Origin: Sardina pilchardus
Taxonomy: Eukaryota; Chordata; Actinopteri; Clupeiformes; Clupeidae
NCBI RefSeq assembly: GCF_963854185.1
Contig: NC_085014.1
Location: 26,267,227-26,331,226 of the forward strand
Reading direction: 5' to 3'
Length of the DNA: 64,000 bases
Positions 24,415 through 37,373 of the stretch are shown here, piece after piece. Under the pieces are notes generated by a model. That model worked only from the letters and a program-made list of their open reading frames with translations, was not told the origin of the DNA and made no database searches. Each line of letters opens with the position of its first letter. Position 1 is the first letter of the stretch. The translations under genes and the position numbers were made by a program.

Positions 24415-24959
24415 ATATATGCACCTTACTTGAGTGTCTCTACAATTTACTTATACTGCAATGCAATTAAAATAAAGGCATTAATTTAATTCATTTGTCA
24501 TTTCAGTTTTTATTCTTACATTCATTTCACCTGGGTGCCAGCCAAACTTAGCCCTTCCCACAACATTTCAGGTCGGGAAGTACGGTCTGGAATTGCACCG
24601 TCAACTATGCTCGATCCAGAGCTGTTCGGACCAATGTGTACATGTTGTAAAAGATACACAAGTTCATCTGAATGCTGTAGGCTATGTCTTAGTAAACATA
24701 CATGTTCATGATTTGCATAGACAGGCAGGCCTTGATTGCACCTTAGGGTTACAGTTATGTTCATATAGACTGCACTCTGGCTATATCGTCAGACAGTTTT
24801 GCATGCGCACAAGTTGATGAATCGAACCAACCACCTCATAACACCCATTTTGTGCCTGTTTCTCATTTCACATGTTTTGTGATAAATAAACATGATTTGC
24901 CGGTCAGTTTTGACATACGTGACTGCCTTAAAAAGTACCATCTAGACAGCTATTCGGTT

Positions 24960-26085
24960 GAGTTTTCAGACAGTTTTGCATGCACACAAGTTGATGAACC
25001 ATCTTCAGAAACTGATGTTTAGAGGGCATATTTTTGACATACGTTGATAAATAAAAGTTTTTAAATCATACTCAAACCATTAAAACATCCATATTTTGAC
25101 TGTTTATGATACACAGAGGTGTGCTGTACTGAAATACACCCAATTTCACTGATCTTACACACTGGGAATTTTGATCCACAACACATCCTCAAAAACAAAT
25201 GTTTAGAGGGCATATTTTTGACATACGTGTATAAATAAAAGTTCTTAAATCATACCCAAACCATTAAAACATCCATATTTTGACTGTTTATGATACACAG
25301 AGGTATGCTGTACTGAAATAAACCCAATTTCACTGATCTTATGTGCAGTGGGAATTTTGATCCACAAGACATCTTCAGAAACTGATGTTCAGAGAGCTTA
25401 TTTTTCACATAAGTCGATACACAAAAGTTCTTAAATCATACCCAAACCATTAAAACATCCTTTTTTAAATTGATTATGTTACACAGAGGTGTGCTGTACT
25501 GAAATAAACCCAATTTCACTGATCTTATGTGCATTGGGAATTTTGATCCAGAAGGCATCTTCAGAAACTGATGTTCAGAGAGCATATTTTTCACATAAGT
25601 CGATACACAGAAGTTCTTAAATCATACCCAAACCATTAAAACATCCATATTTTGATTGATTATGATACACAGAGGTGTGCTGTACTGAAATAAACTGAAT
25701 TTCACAGATCTTATGCGCAGTGGGAATTTTGATCCAGAAGACATCTTCAGAAACTGATGTTCAGAGAGCATATTTGTCACATAAGTTGATACACAAAAGT
25801 TCTTAAATCATACCCAAACCATTAAAACATCCATATTTTGACTGATTATGATACACAGAGGTGTGTTGTACTGAAATGAACCCAATTTCACTCATCTTAT
25901 ATGCTGTGGGAATTCTGATCCACAAGACAGCTTTAGAAATTGACGTTGGAGAGCATATTTTTCACATAAGTTGATACACAAAAGTTCTTAAATCATACCC
26001 AAACCATTAAAACATCCATATTTTGATTGATTATGATACACAGAGGTATGCTGTGTTGAAATAAACCCAATTTCACTGACCTTAC
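24960..26085. repeat. Tandem repeat, about 185-bp unit, six copies
   Basis: ACCATTAAAACATCC recurs at 25076, 25260, 25446, 25632, 25818 and 26003 (184-186 bp apart). Units also carry GATACACAGAGGTGTGCTGT and CCCAATTTCACTGATCTTA. Similar in length to the 189-bp satellite but with no obvious shared sequence. Confidence 0.9.
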
Positions 26086-26199
26086 CTGCCTTGGCAAGTT
26101 TGATGCTCTGGACATACTCAGAAACTACAATTCAGACACCCATATTGGCCAGATAGGCCTAAGTAAGTGTCACACTCATTGTTTCATGAAATGTTGACA

Positions 26200-27560
26200 T
26201 GTGGCACATATTTTGATTCAGGGAGTGATAACAAACTTGTTAGTCAAATTTGAGACCTCCAGCTGCTTGTGTGTTGACAGGAGGCGGAGCCAAAGATTGG
26301 AAAATCTAGATTTCTAGGGGGCGCTATAGAGTCTGTGAATATGTGAGGTGTGGTTTTACTTCACTCATTTATTTTATGTCATACATAGATGTCACATGCC
26401 AAATTTAGTCTGTCTATGAGGTATGTAAGTTAGAAATTCTAACCCTAGGTGTAGATGGTCATAATTTGCATAGGTCAGACAGGCCTTGATAGGATTACAC
26501 CAGTTAACTCAAGATAGTGCCAGCATGTGGCACATATTTTGGTACAGGGGATGATAACAAACTAGTATGTCAAATTTGAGACAGCTAGTGGCTTGTGTGT
26601 TGCCAGGAGGCGGAGCCAAATATAGGAAATATTGGATTTCTAGGGGGCGCTATAGAGTCTGTGAATATGTGATGTGTGATTTTATCACACACTCATATTT
26701 AGTGTCATATACAGATGTCACATGCCAAATTTAATCAGTCTAAGGGGTATACAAGTTACAAATACCAACCCTAGGTATAGATGTCCTTGATTTGCATAGT
26801 TAGACAGGCCTTGATAAGGTTACACCAGTTATAATCAACTAGAATGGTATCTGAGGAATTGCAAGAGTGGGCTTCATCAGGTGGAGATCACCAAAAGGGT
26901 CGCAACAGTACCTTATTTTTGAAAATCAGGCACACAGATCAAAAGTTATCTGCATTAACGCAACATCCAATAGGCCAAAATGCATAAATAAAGTGGTTGC
27001 TATGGTGGTTGCTAGGTAATCATGTTGGTTGCTTTAGTGGTTGCTAGGTTGACATTGTAGAGCTGGTTGCTAGGACATTGCTAGGGTCGTTGAGATGATT
27101 GCTAGGGCGTTGCTACGCTACGTATGGTGGTTGCTGTGCAAAATAATGCGGTTGCTATGCTGGTTCCTGCTATGGTGGTAATCATGTTGGCTGCTATGCT
27201 GGTTGCTACGTTGACGTTGAAAAGGTGGTTGCTAGGGCGTTGCTAGGGTAATAGGGATGGTTGCCAGGGGGCGTCACTATAACACTACGCTTTGCCATGC
27301 TGTGGGCTTGCTGGATAAGGGGGTAAAAACAAAATAGTTTGTCACATTTGAGGCTTAGCTACTTCTGTGTTTCCAGGAGGCGGAGCTAAAGATGGAAAAA
27401 AAGGATTTGAAGGGAGTACTATAGTCTGTGAATATGTGAGGGTTGACGATTCCATTCCACACACATATTTTGTTATCCAAGGATGTTACATGCCAAATTG
27501 AATCAGTCTACAACACTATACTTAGAAATGCCAACCCAATGTGTACATGTCCATGAGTTG
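26200..27560. repeat. Diverged interspersed repeats and a GGTTGCTAG minisatellite
   Basis: Three diverged blocks (about 26265, 26595, 27365) share CAGGAGGCGGAGC, GGGGGCGCTATAGAGTC and TCTGTGAATATGTGA (the third more diverged). Between the second and third, 26995-27290 is a degenerate GGTTGCTAGGT-type minisatellite. No gene. Confidence 0.75.
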
Positions 27561-29490
27561 CAAATGATGCCAAAATGATGTAAAAAAATGAAAAACAACA
27601 CAAGTCGGTAACAAGTATTTTTTATTTCTGTAGACATCACAAAATATCACAATACAAAATTGAGCCTTCTGTCAAGGATTCAAGGAATTGTCAGATACAG
27701 AGATATCATTGTAAAATACATAGAGAACTGGCATTCAGCTTCTCAACTTGCCTGTGCAGAGGTGTACAGGATAAAGAAAGAAGGATTTAGAAATACATGT
27801 AATTTAACGATAGGGAAGGGTGGTCATTCTGTTTGAAGTCAGATAAAATCCAGGAAAACAGTTGCTGCACCGTCTCAGATTTTGCTCTTGACTACCTTTA
27901 AGTCCCAAAACCAAGACCTGTAAAATATTTTTGCTCAATTTTATAATTCCATACCCCTTTTAACCCTTGATTTTGTATCATTTTCACTCTCAGAAATTCC
28001 TTATCTTGGAGGCCATCTTTAGGCATTGATATATTTAAAAAATATTGTTCCTAGCTTGTCCAAACTTGGTGGAAGATGAAAGACAGACATGTTCTCAGTA
28101 TGACTGGACCGTTGTTTGTAGTGTATACCCATTAATTTTATATGAGGCCCTAGATAAGGAACACGGTGCAAAACTGGTGATACTATGGGCCTTGTAAACA
28201 TATTTTTGTGTCAACATTATATATGGAGAGCTAAAATATTGGCACAACATTAATAACCCATAGTATGTAAATGTGTACAAAAAGAAGTTCATACCCTTAA
28301 TGTCACTGGTTTTCACACTTTTCCCCAAATCAAGGGCCTTGCAGAAAATGAGCCTGGCGAACAGGCGTTGATTTTGGGAACCATCCTTGATATACAGTAG
28401 ACATGATTTGAACAAAACCTGAGACATTGCACCAACAATCTTTTCAGGTGGTAAACAGAGCAGTGTGTGTAAGTGCAGTATGGCAAGTCTATATAATGTA
28501 GTTTAAAGAGTTATGTGTGATCGGGATGCAGATGGCTTCAGGAAAGAAACTCCTTCTCAGTCTGTTCTAGCCATGTGGGAACAGAGACGTCTGCTTGACC
28601 TCAGTGGTTTAAACAGTCCATGGTCAGGGTGTGAAATGTCTTTTGAAATATTTTGGGCCTCTGTACTCTTCTGGTATAGATGTCCTGCAGAGAGGTGCTC
28701 TGATGGTACCTTTTGGCAGTAAATGTCAAGTGTCAAGTGTCTGTAAAAGAGAAAATGCATATATTACAATTGACCCTGTCCATGAATATAATCAATGCAA
28801 ACTACTCAGTTTTGTGTGACAAATAAAAGCAAACCCACACTAGCAGCCTACAAGTCAGGTGCAATAGTTAAGCAGGGTTTAGACCAAAGATTCGCGACGA
28901 GCCGAGCCGAGCCGAGCGGTGAAGTTCTAAAACCTTGCAACTGCAACTAAACATGTTGAATGCTTTGAGACGGCTTGCAACAGCTTGCAACTCCATGCAA
29001 CCTCTAATTCACACCGCTGCAACTCTTCTTTGGTGTGAATTGGGCTTTAGAAGTAATGCAGATGTGTACTTTGTTCTGTTTTCAAAGAAACTTGCTTTTA
29101 AAATCTTCTAATAAAGAGGACTATTTAAGTAACTGTAATGATCATGATTACTTTCTGGAGTAATGCATTAAATAGCACATATATGACAAACAAATTAGAG
29201 CATGCTCAATAACATACCCTACAGCCCTCACTATGGAACAAAAAAATTACATTCAAAACACACAAACACTTACACCAGGTTGAGGGCAGTAGCCACGGCT
29301 ACCAGACATCATCAAGTAGAAGGTAGTGCAATCAGTACAGACCGACTTCACCCTGGACAGTTGATGGAGCCCACTACATAAACACATGAAAGGAGGGGAT
29401 AAACTAAACAGCTACAGACACAAATACATGCACGCATAATATAATGCTATATGCGATTCTACGTGTATGAGTGTATGTATGTGTGTCTCT
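27561..29490. other. Long stretch without a recognisable gene
   Basis: Only short open frames without family motifs. A GCCGAGCCGAGCCGAGC run lies near 28900, in a block (about 28875-29050) whose ends mention similar phrases and may be a small repeat. Confidence 0.35.
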
Positions 29491-29496
29491 ACCAGT

Positions 29497-30690
29497 GGGG
29501 TATACTATGAATCTCGCTGAACATAACCTGGATCGACAAATACAAAAGTCGCAATCAGAGATGAGTGGTATCACAAAGCTCACTGACGGGTTGAATTTGT
29601 CAAACCTGTGGGGTGTCCTACGAAGCTCGATTAGTGGCTTGGCGAGGCATGTTGCGCTCAAAGCCAGGGTATGCTGTCATACGAAAGTGGATTTGTTTTA
29701 GCGTCACTGTATCACCATGGTATCTTATGCTCGCAACCAAACCTGGTCGGGAGCAGGTTATGTGCTAACTTATAACTCAAATCGTGAAAAATCACCGCCC
29801 TCTGACTAATCCTACTGACTACTGACCAATCAATTATCTTGAAAAACGAAGTCATCTCACGTGTGAGAATCTACTGGAGCAGCTCCGCCTCTTCAAACAT
29901 TTTGAAACTCGAAGCCGCTTTTAACTATGTTGCGCATGCAGATACCGAATCGCTACCATGGACATGCATACCATACAATATCTGATGACCATCGATTTTT
30001 TGATGTTATAGGTTAGACACTAAAAAAGACCACCCTAGATTTCGCTACCGCTCATAAATGCGGAAGTAATCGTTTTTAAACCTAGGCTGTCTTGTGCGTC
30101 TCCGTGTTTCCCGATTGGTCAAAATCACCCCAACCACAAGAACGCGCACAGATCTGAGCTGAAAGCCTAGTTTGACAAATTTATCACATACCGCTGTCGT
30201 AGGATCACTTAACTTAATACCCGAGTTAAGGCTTTGTGCAGCCTCGATATGTCTAGATAACCTAGATTTGTCTAACTTGCTTCGTAGGATACCCCACAGG
30301 TTGTCCGCACCAGTTGTCCGTTGTCCGGGGAATTTAGCGACAGTTCAATCACCTTTACAACATGGAGAATCCACGAGCGAGAGCTGTATATTTTGCCCAT
30401 TTCGAACAAGTCATGATAATGAACTCCTATGAGGAGTAAAACAGTCAGATCACAGTGCGGGGAAATACCACTGTGATAAATAAGAATGGGGAACAGTGCT
30501 GTCAAAAAATAGCCCATGCGGTGAATGCGTGTTAAGTGTAAATATTTTGCAGAATTGTATATAAACTATGACCAGGTTTAGTTGTGAGCATAAGATACCA
30601 TGGTGATATCGCAACGCTAAACAGAGCCACTTTCGTGTCACAGCATATCCTGGCTTTGAGCGCAACATACCTCGTTAACCTCGCTAATAA
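29497..30690. mobile_element. Foldback-type DNA element with nested inverted segments
   Basis: GTGGGGTATACTATGAA (about 29498), GTGGGGTGTCCTACGAAGC (about 29610) and the inverted GCTTCGTAGGATACCCCAC (about 30280) are copies of one end. The block about 29635-29750 (GTTGCGCTCAAAGCCAGG) returns inverted at about 30565-30680. No transposase seen. Confidence 0.55.
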
Positions 30691-30814
30691 GTGAGTGAAC
30701 TTACTTGCGGGCTTGGAACTTCTTCTGTATGAATCAGGGCAGCAGTCCTCACAGCACACTGCCTGCAAACAGAGGGAAACAAAACACACAGAACATGAAA
30801 AGACCGTCACTGAA

Positions 30815-31611
30815 GCACTACTACAGCAACGATCACACAACAACAACAACGATCACACAACAACAATGATCACACAACAACAACAATCACACAACAACAA
30901 TCACACAACAACAACAACAACGATCACACAACAACAACGATGATCACACAACAACAATGATGACAAACAACTATCACACAACCAAACAACTATCACACAA
31001 CAACAACAACAACAACAATCACACATCACACAACAACAACAATCACACAATCACACAACAACAACAACACGATCACACATCAACAAAAACGATCGCACAA
31101 CAACAACGATCACACAACAACAACAATCACACAACAACAACAACAACGATCACACAACAACAATAACAACAACAATCACAAAACAACAACAATCACACAA
31201 CAACAAGGATCACACAATAACAACAATCACACAACAACAACAACGATCACACAACAACAATGATGACAAACAACTATCACACAACCAAACTTTCACACAA
31301 CAATCACACAACAACAATGATGACAAACAACTATCACACAACCAAACAACTATCACACAACAACAACAACGATCACACATCACACAACAACAACAATCAC
31401 ACGATCACACAACAACAACAACAACATGATCACACATCAACAACAACAATCACACAACAACAACAATCACACAACAACAATCACACAACAACAACAACAA
31501 CGATCACACAACAACAACAACAATCACACAACAACAACAATCACAAAAAACAACAACAACAACAATCACACAACAACAAGGATCACACAACAACAACAAT
31601 CACACAACAAC
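30815..31611. repeat. ACAACAACGATCACACA microsatellite, left part
   Basis: Alternating (ACA)n and GATCACACA units. It is interrupted at 31615-32588 by a transposon and resumes at 32589-32775. The long Asn/His/Thr-rich frames across it are artefacts. Confidence 0.95.
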
Positions 31612-31614
31612 AAG

Positions 31615-32588
31615 GGGCCCGTTGCACAAAAGCAGAATTAAGACATCCGGGATAAGTTACTGAGCCGCGATCACTGAATCCTAAACAAGAGCATACCGGC
31701 TGAATTGGTTGCACAAAGACCAATCCAGGATGAGCAGACACGGATTCATCAAGCCAGGTGTAAGTTATTCGGTGTATGTGCGCGTTCTCGTTTCTCCCCC
31801 AAATAATCGCGGTTGGAATAAAAAAGACGCGAAAAATAGCGTCATGCACACAAAGTGAACATCCGCTTTTGATATAGACTAACAACGAGGTAAAGTTTTA
31901 CTTTTTTGAATGGGGGATCATGATTATTTCTGTTACATAGCGGGAGTAGGTGTGGCAGATCAACTGAATGCAAATGTACGTATGCACCCACATGTGAGAG
32001 CTTCCTTGTCTCGGCACGCAACGTCATTAAGGAAGCGCTTTGCCACCGCAAAGATGCACAAAGTATCTTAATTTGTCTTAAAAGCCGAATTAGTTGAAAA
32101 CACCTTCGAAAAATGTCCCCTCCACTTCCAATCAACTAGCCTACAGTGCCTATTCATCAAACATCTGTCAAAAAAGAAGCAAACAACGAGTAGGCTATGT
32201 TATTAATTATAAGGCCACCATAATTTAAATGACATCCATATGGTATTAGGCAGACATTCTGCTGTGTTTTGCGAGTAAATGCATGTAGCAAATAATATAT
32301 AAATGGAATCTACAGCTCTTTAAAAAAAATCACGTGGAGGTCTCATTTGAATGACAGCTAGCTGAACCAATCAGATAATGTAATTACCATTAGAATCAAC
32401 TTATCTTGGATGTTAGCCTGGTCAGGAGCAGGCTAGCTCCACAGAATAAATCGCCATGGTAACTTATACCATAACATATCCTGCTGCCCCCTATCCCGCT
32501 TTTGTGCAACTGGATCACGGATAAATTGAGCCAGGATAACCAAGATATCCCGGGTTAATCCCTTATCCTAGTTTTGTGCAATAGGCCC
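31615..32588. mobile_element. PIF/Harbinger-like non-autonomous element in the microsatellite
   Basis: Ends GGGCCCGTTGCACAAAA and TTTTGTGCAATAGGCCC are inverted copies. AAG at 31612-31614 and 32589-32591 is a 3-bp target duplication, as in PIF/Harbinger elements. A related left end (GGGGTTTCACAAAAGCAGAA) starts near 32943, followed by about 190 bp of similarity. No transposase frame. Confidence 0.75.
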
Positions 32589-32942
32589 AAGGATCACACA
32601 ACAACAACAACAATGATCACATAACAGCAACAATGATGACACAACAACGATCACACAACAACAACGATCACAGAACAACAACAATCACACAACAACAACA
32701 ACAACAACGATCACACAACAACAACAACAATGATCACACAAAAACAACAACGATCACACAACAACAACAAATATCCCCATCCAAGAGCATTTATATGCCT
32801 ACAGTTAGTGTTCTTTTTCAAAAACAGTCTACAACAACCATCAGCCCACCAAAACAACACACAACAACGTTACTACCAGCGCACACAACAACAACACATA
32901 CAGCACAGAACAACAACAACAACAACAGACCACAACAGCAGA
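32589..32942. repeat. ACAACAACGATCACACA microsatellite, right part
   Basis: Continuation of the 30815-31611 array beyond the inserted element, with a unique stretch at about 32775-32850 and more (ACA)n to 32940. Confidence 0.9.
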
Positions 32943-32999
32943 GGGGTTTCACAAAAGCAGAATTAAGACATCTAAGATAAGTGATAAAGTGAATAGTGT

Positions 33000-34620
33000 T
33001 GTCTGGTCATCCTTGCGCAACTCGTTTCACTAACGCCAATCCAACTATGTCAAGCCAGGTGTAAGTTTTGATATCAACAAAGTAAAGTTTTTCTTTTTTG
33101 AATGGGGGATCATGACTATTTTCTAAATACGGTATGACAGTAAAAGTAATGTAAAAGTGATGTAAAATACCTGCCAATTGCCGTTGCAGTAGACCATGAT
33201 ATGACGATATGCTCCATAACACAACTGTTAATGGAAGCAAGGACTGAGGTGTCAATGCCAGCATGCTTCAGCCTCTTCAGGAAGTAGACAAATGAGTAGC
33301 CAAACAAGGACAAACAAAGGCCTTGTTTACATGCTGGCGGTCTTGTAGTTTGACACCACTCTCCTTTCTGTGAGTGTACTGTTGGAGTCATATAATGAAA
33401 TGCAAGCCATACTTCAGGATATCAGGAGCAAGGATCTGTGAAAACATAATGAAATTAAAACAAAAAAAGACAAAGATATGTCTAGAAAACATTGCACCTG
33501 TCAATTTTATCACTGCAATTCATAGACATTTAGTATAGGTGAGAAAAGAGTAAAACTGTCATTCAAATACTAGAATAGGCTTCTCAACTCCACAACTTCC
33601 AGTGTAAACACTGTTTTGCAGGAGTAGTTCTTATGCAGGAAAATACATAGCACGTTGGACATTAAAAACTGCATTGTAGCCTATACTGCAAAAATGCAAT
33701 ATTTTGGAGATGGGAATGATGTTGTCCTGCTTTTTTTTTCCAGAAAAACGTTAGCCTAACAACATTTTTGGTCACATGAATTACCCAGACTCACAAATAC
33801 AGCTTATTACATGAAACTGACCAGCTTAATTTAATGTCAAAGACCATGTCAACTAATGGAAAAGTAGGATTATATCGCCATCGCACTCATTTCGATCATT
33901 TAACCATAAAGTGTCGTGAACAATGATTTATTTGGCTAATTATCATGTATGCCCACGCCTTTTACACTCAAGACATTGTTGTAATAAGAAATTGCACTAA
34001 ATTCGCGTGATTCTAGTCGTTTTACAGCATTAACAAGGAGCTTTGGTCGGTCAGGAGACAAGTATGCCTTTATTTCTTCGAAACAACAACAACAACAACA
34101 TTATTATTTAGGCTACTACATTTACATCGCTTAACAACTTACCCCACATGGCTCGTCTCGCTTCCGTTTTCTTGTGGTTGCGTGTGTCACATGACAGCAA
34201 TCAGCTGGAGCGAATGACGAATTTTGCCACTAGACATGTGCAATCGATCAAAATGTCATTGTTGGCACATCAAGATTGACAGGTGTACAGGAATTACACA
34301 AGTAAAGGTTTATTATTGATTAAATGAAACATGCAAATAAATGTCCGATGGGCTTACCCCACCCTGACATTCAACCGTTCACTAACATTAAAAGGTTTCG
34401 AGAGAAAGCTTCGTTGGACACATGAAAATCCCTAAAACGTTCTAGCATTTTGCCTGGCGTAAATGGACAGACACGCTGTTTCCCTATACATTGGAAGTAG
34501 GCTATGTGGGCGCTTAAGAGCGTGACATTGTACGCCAAAAGCATGAAATGCGTCAAATAACACGCCAATTTAAGAAACCGGCGTGTCATTTTACTCCTTT
34601 ATTGGTGAGATCAGGCTGCT
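33000..34620 (-). repeat. Unidentified repeat family, right copy (inverted partner of 16.8-18.3 kb)
   Basis: Runs on the minus strand in the same order as the left copy. On that strand a stretch near 33391-33116 reads open with SLFGYSFVYFLKRLKHAG and SVLASINSCVMEH; the left copy has a similar but interrupted stretch near 18050-18160 (SINSCVMERILTSWSTA). This shared open segment may be a conserved exon of the family. It abuts the second Harbinger-like end at about 32943, so the whole may be a larger related transposon. Confidence 0.5.
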
Positions 34621-34899
34621 CAACTAAATTGTGTTCCGTTCTGATGGTTTGTAGCCTAAATGTTGTTTGAAAATAGCCTTTGAATCATTTAAATGCCTCA
34701 CTGAAATTACCAAGTTAAGATAACATCACCCGTCACTGGGCTGGGAAATTACAAAAACCGATCCCCCTCAAAACCGACCGCTCGGCTACTTTAGTAAACG
34801 GCTTTACGAATTAACGTGTACTGTGTTTTCGTACACATTTGTACTAAATACGTTTTGAGATCAGGCTGTCATAACATTGCCAGTGGTATTACATGGTTA

Positions 34900-35230
34900 C
34901 TGGAGTATTGATCAGTGTATGTGAATGTGATTTCTGATGTTAAAAGTTAGTAATGGGTGAATAAACTCTTTTGAGAGGTGGATAAACTCTAATATGAGGA
35001 GGATAAACGCTATTTCTGATATTTCAGAGTTGGAAATACTTTGTTTAGCCTCCACTATATCCCTAACAACACAAACTGTGTTTTATCCAACAGTTCATAC
35101 CACACAAACTGTGTTGTCCCTATCTGGAGACATGTTAAAAACAATACAAATTGTTCTTTTTCTCAACACATTCACTGTACAATACAGAGAAGCAGTCAAA
35201 CAGGAAGATATTTAAGCAATGCTTGGTTAT
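34900..35230. repeat. Interspersed repeat also present inverted at about 55080-55220
   Basis: The segment with GTGAATAAACTCTTTTGAGA and GAGGATAAACGCTATTTCTG is mirrored at 55110-55190 (AAATAGCGTTTATCCTCCAC, TGAAAAGAGTTTATTCACC). Family unknown. Confidence 0.6.
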
Positions 35231-37368
35231 CCCTTCTAAATATTGATTTGATAAAAAAAAAAAAAAAAAACAATACCTATGTTACTACTCAAGCTCCCAA
35301 TGTTAAAACATCACCAGCCAGATTGGATTTTACTGAAAGATTTCAAGCAGCTCTAAAGAAGATGTGCTCTTTGGGTCCCCCTACAGTTGAGAAGTGCAAT
35401 AATAAACAACTTAAATATGCGTCTATTGCAGCATCATGATCATAGCTCCGATATATGACGATAATGCACCAACAGCAGTCTGTAGAAAGAGATCTCCGAA
35501 TTCCTGAAGCATAGGAGCTTTTGCAATATCAGTTTTGGAGAGGTGGGCCACGGGTGGTAGCCTGGAGACCAGACTCTCTAGAAATGTAAATGAGCGGATG
35601 TACATAGTCAGGCGGGGCCAGGCTACACAGATGGCATACCTGAATACAAAAAGTTGCTAGGTCAGTTATCGCCACTCAGACAATTGTTCACATTGTTCGT
35701 CATGTGATTATGAGATAATTGGTGAGTGATGGCGCAGCATCGAGCAGAACTGCGCAGCACGACATGCACGTGGTTAATCTGTCCACGATGGCCTAGATGG
35801 GCGTATTTACGACTCTGCAGTCGATATCACATGGCCTTAGCTTATTGCGGGAGCAAGCTTCTGCTGCGCAGCAGCGCAGTTTCTCTCCAGGTACTGCGGA
35901 GCACAGACTGGCCTAGACCCTGCCTTCATGACCTCGGGACTTTGCCCTAATTGGCTTTTACATCCCTGACGTATGTGCTGGCGCTTAGATGCCTCTTCAT
36001 ATCCTCAAGGGCCTGTTTCGTCACATGGTCACGTCTAGACTAGGCTCGTTTGACTTCCTGAAGATCTGCGCAGATCTGACTTGATGTGATGCATGCTGGG
36101 TTGAACACAATGCATACTGGGACAGACGAAATGCAAATCATGTCCGACTTGTTGCAGACGGGGTGGGATTTACCACCGTGACATCATGTCACATGTCCTT
36201 AAAATATCGCGGGGGTCTGTCTGCGTCTCCTTTCCGTTAGCGCAGTTAATTCTCAGCCGTCTGCATGAGCTGAAACCCACCCCAATGACATCAGTTCAAA
36301 GTCGTGATAGGGCCGTTTGGTAGGAATCTCCCCATGACGAGTATGACAGGTGTCTCGTTCTGCCTCCTTACCAAAGACTCTAGAGCGGACCAAGATGGAT
36401 CAGTCCATATTTTAGGAACAGCACTGTAGCCAGCGTCTGGGACGACACCGGAGCTTATCCCTGTGATCCAAGTCGGACTAGAATCTTTGCTCCTTACGTT
36501 AGAATGTGCTAAAATGAACAGAAATCGAAGGGATACCTTCTCATTTGTGATTTCTGGAACAGCGGTAGGCTAGCCTACTGAAAACGTTTTGATATTCTGC
36601 TATTTTATGCTGTTGGTTAAATAAATACACATGGAAAACACTTGATAATGCAGGCCTGTTAACTGTATGACAGCTGTGGTTTATTTAAACTACATCATAT
36701 CAATTTATTTCGCCAGTCATCATGCTAATTTTAATGAGTAAGAATGAAAGTTATACTTTTATTTAATGCACACGAAATTCTGCGACATCTCCTGCGATGT
36801 CTCACGCGATTCACGTCAGGCGCAGTGCAGCTGGACTGTCCGGGGCCAGCTACGTCTGACTTTCGCAAGGCCCGGTAAGACTCTCAAGCTCACGTTGACG
36901 TATGAAGCCAGCCTAAGTCAGCCGCAGCTCATCGTGAACGAGCCTAAAATTTCAACCACGAGGCATGTGGCAGACTCGTGCTGTCGTCATAGAGAGCCGA
37001 AGTCATGCCCCTTCCGTTAGCCACCATTTGACCTACGTATCTTTGGATTTTTTTTGACTGGCAGTCAATGGAGAAAGCGAAATAATTTTTTGGTCCCGAT
37101 TGTCTTATGCCTTGAATTACTCATATGATGTTTGTCAATTTTAATGACAATTTTTCATACAGACATTTGAAATGTATTTCGTAACTAGTGAATTTCAACT
37201 TTGTGAAAGATCGCAATTCCAACGACTACAAACACATCAGTCGCGTTAGTGACGTTATACCAATTCACAGCCACCGGCACCAGCAACAGGTCTTCTTTGG
37301 GCTTCCTCCCTTGCCGATGAAAATACCATGAGTCAGGTGATTAAACACATCAGATAAGTTGTATTTCA
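35231..37368. other. No recognisable gene
   Basis: An A18 run lies near 35252. Several CpG-containing, transposon-like phrases occur at 35700-36450 and 36770-37010, but no frame shows a recognisable domain. Confidence 0.35.
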
Positions 37369-37373
37369 TTCAT

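Noticed and set aside
30695..32980. Asn/His/Thr-rich frames up to 131 codons
   Set aside because: Low-complexity translation of the ACAACAAC/GATCACAC microsatellite, broken by a transposon.
35041..35439. 132-codon frame on the + strand
   Set aside because: Contains an A18-encoded Lys run and repeated CACACAAACTGTGTT phrases; no recognisable domain.
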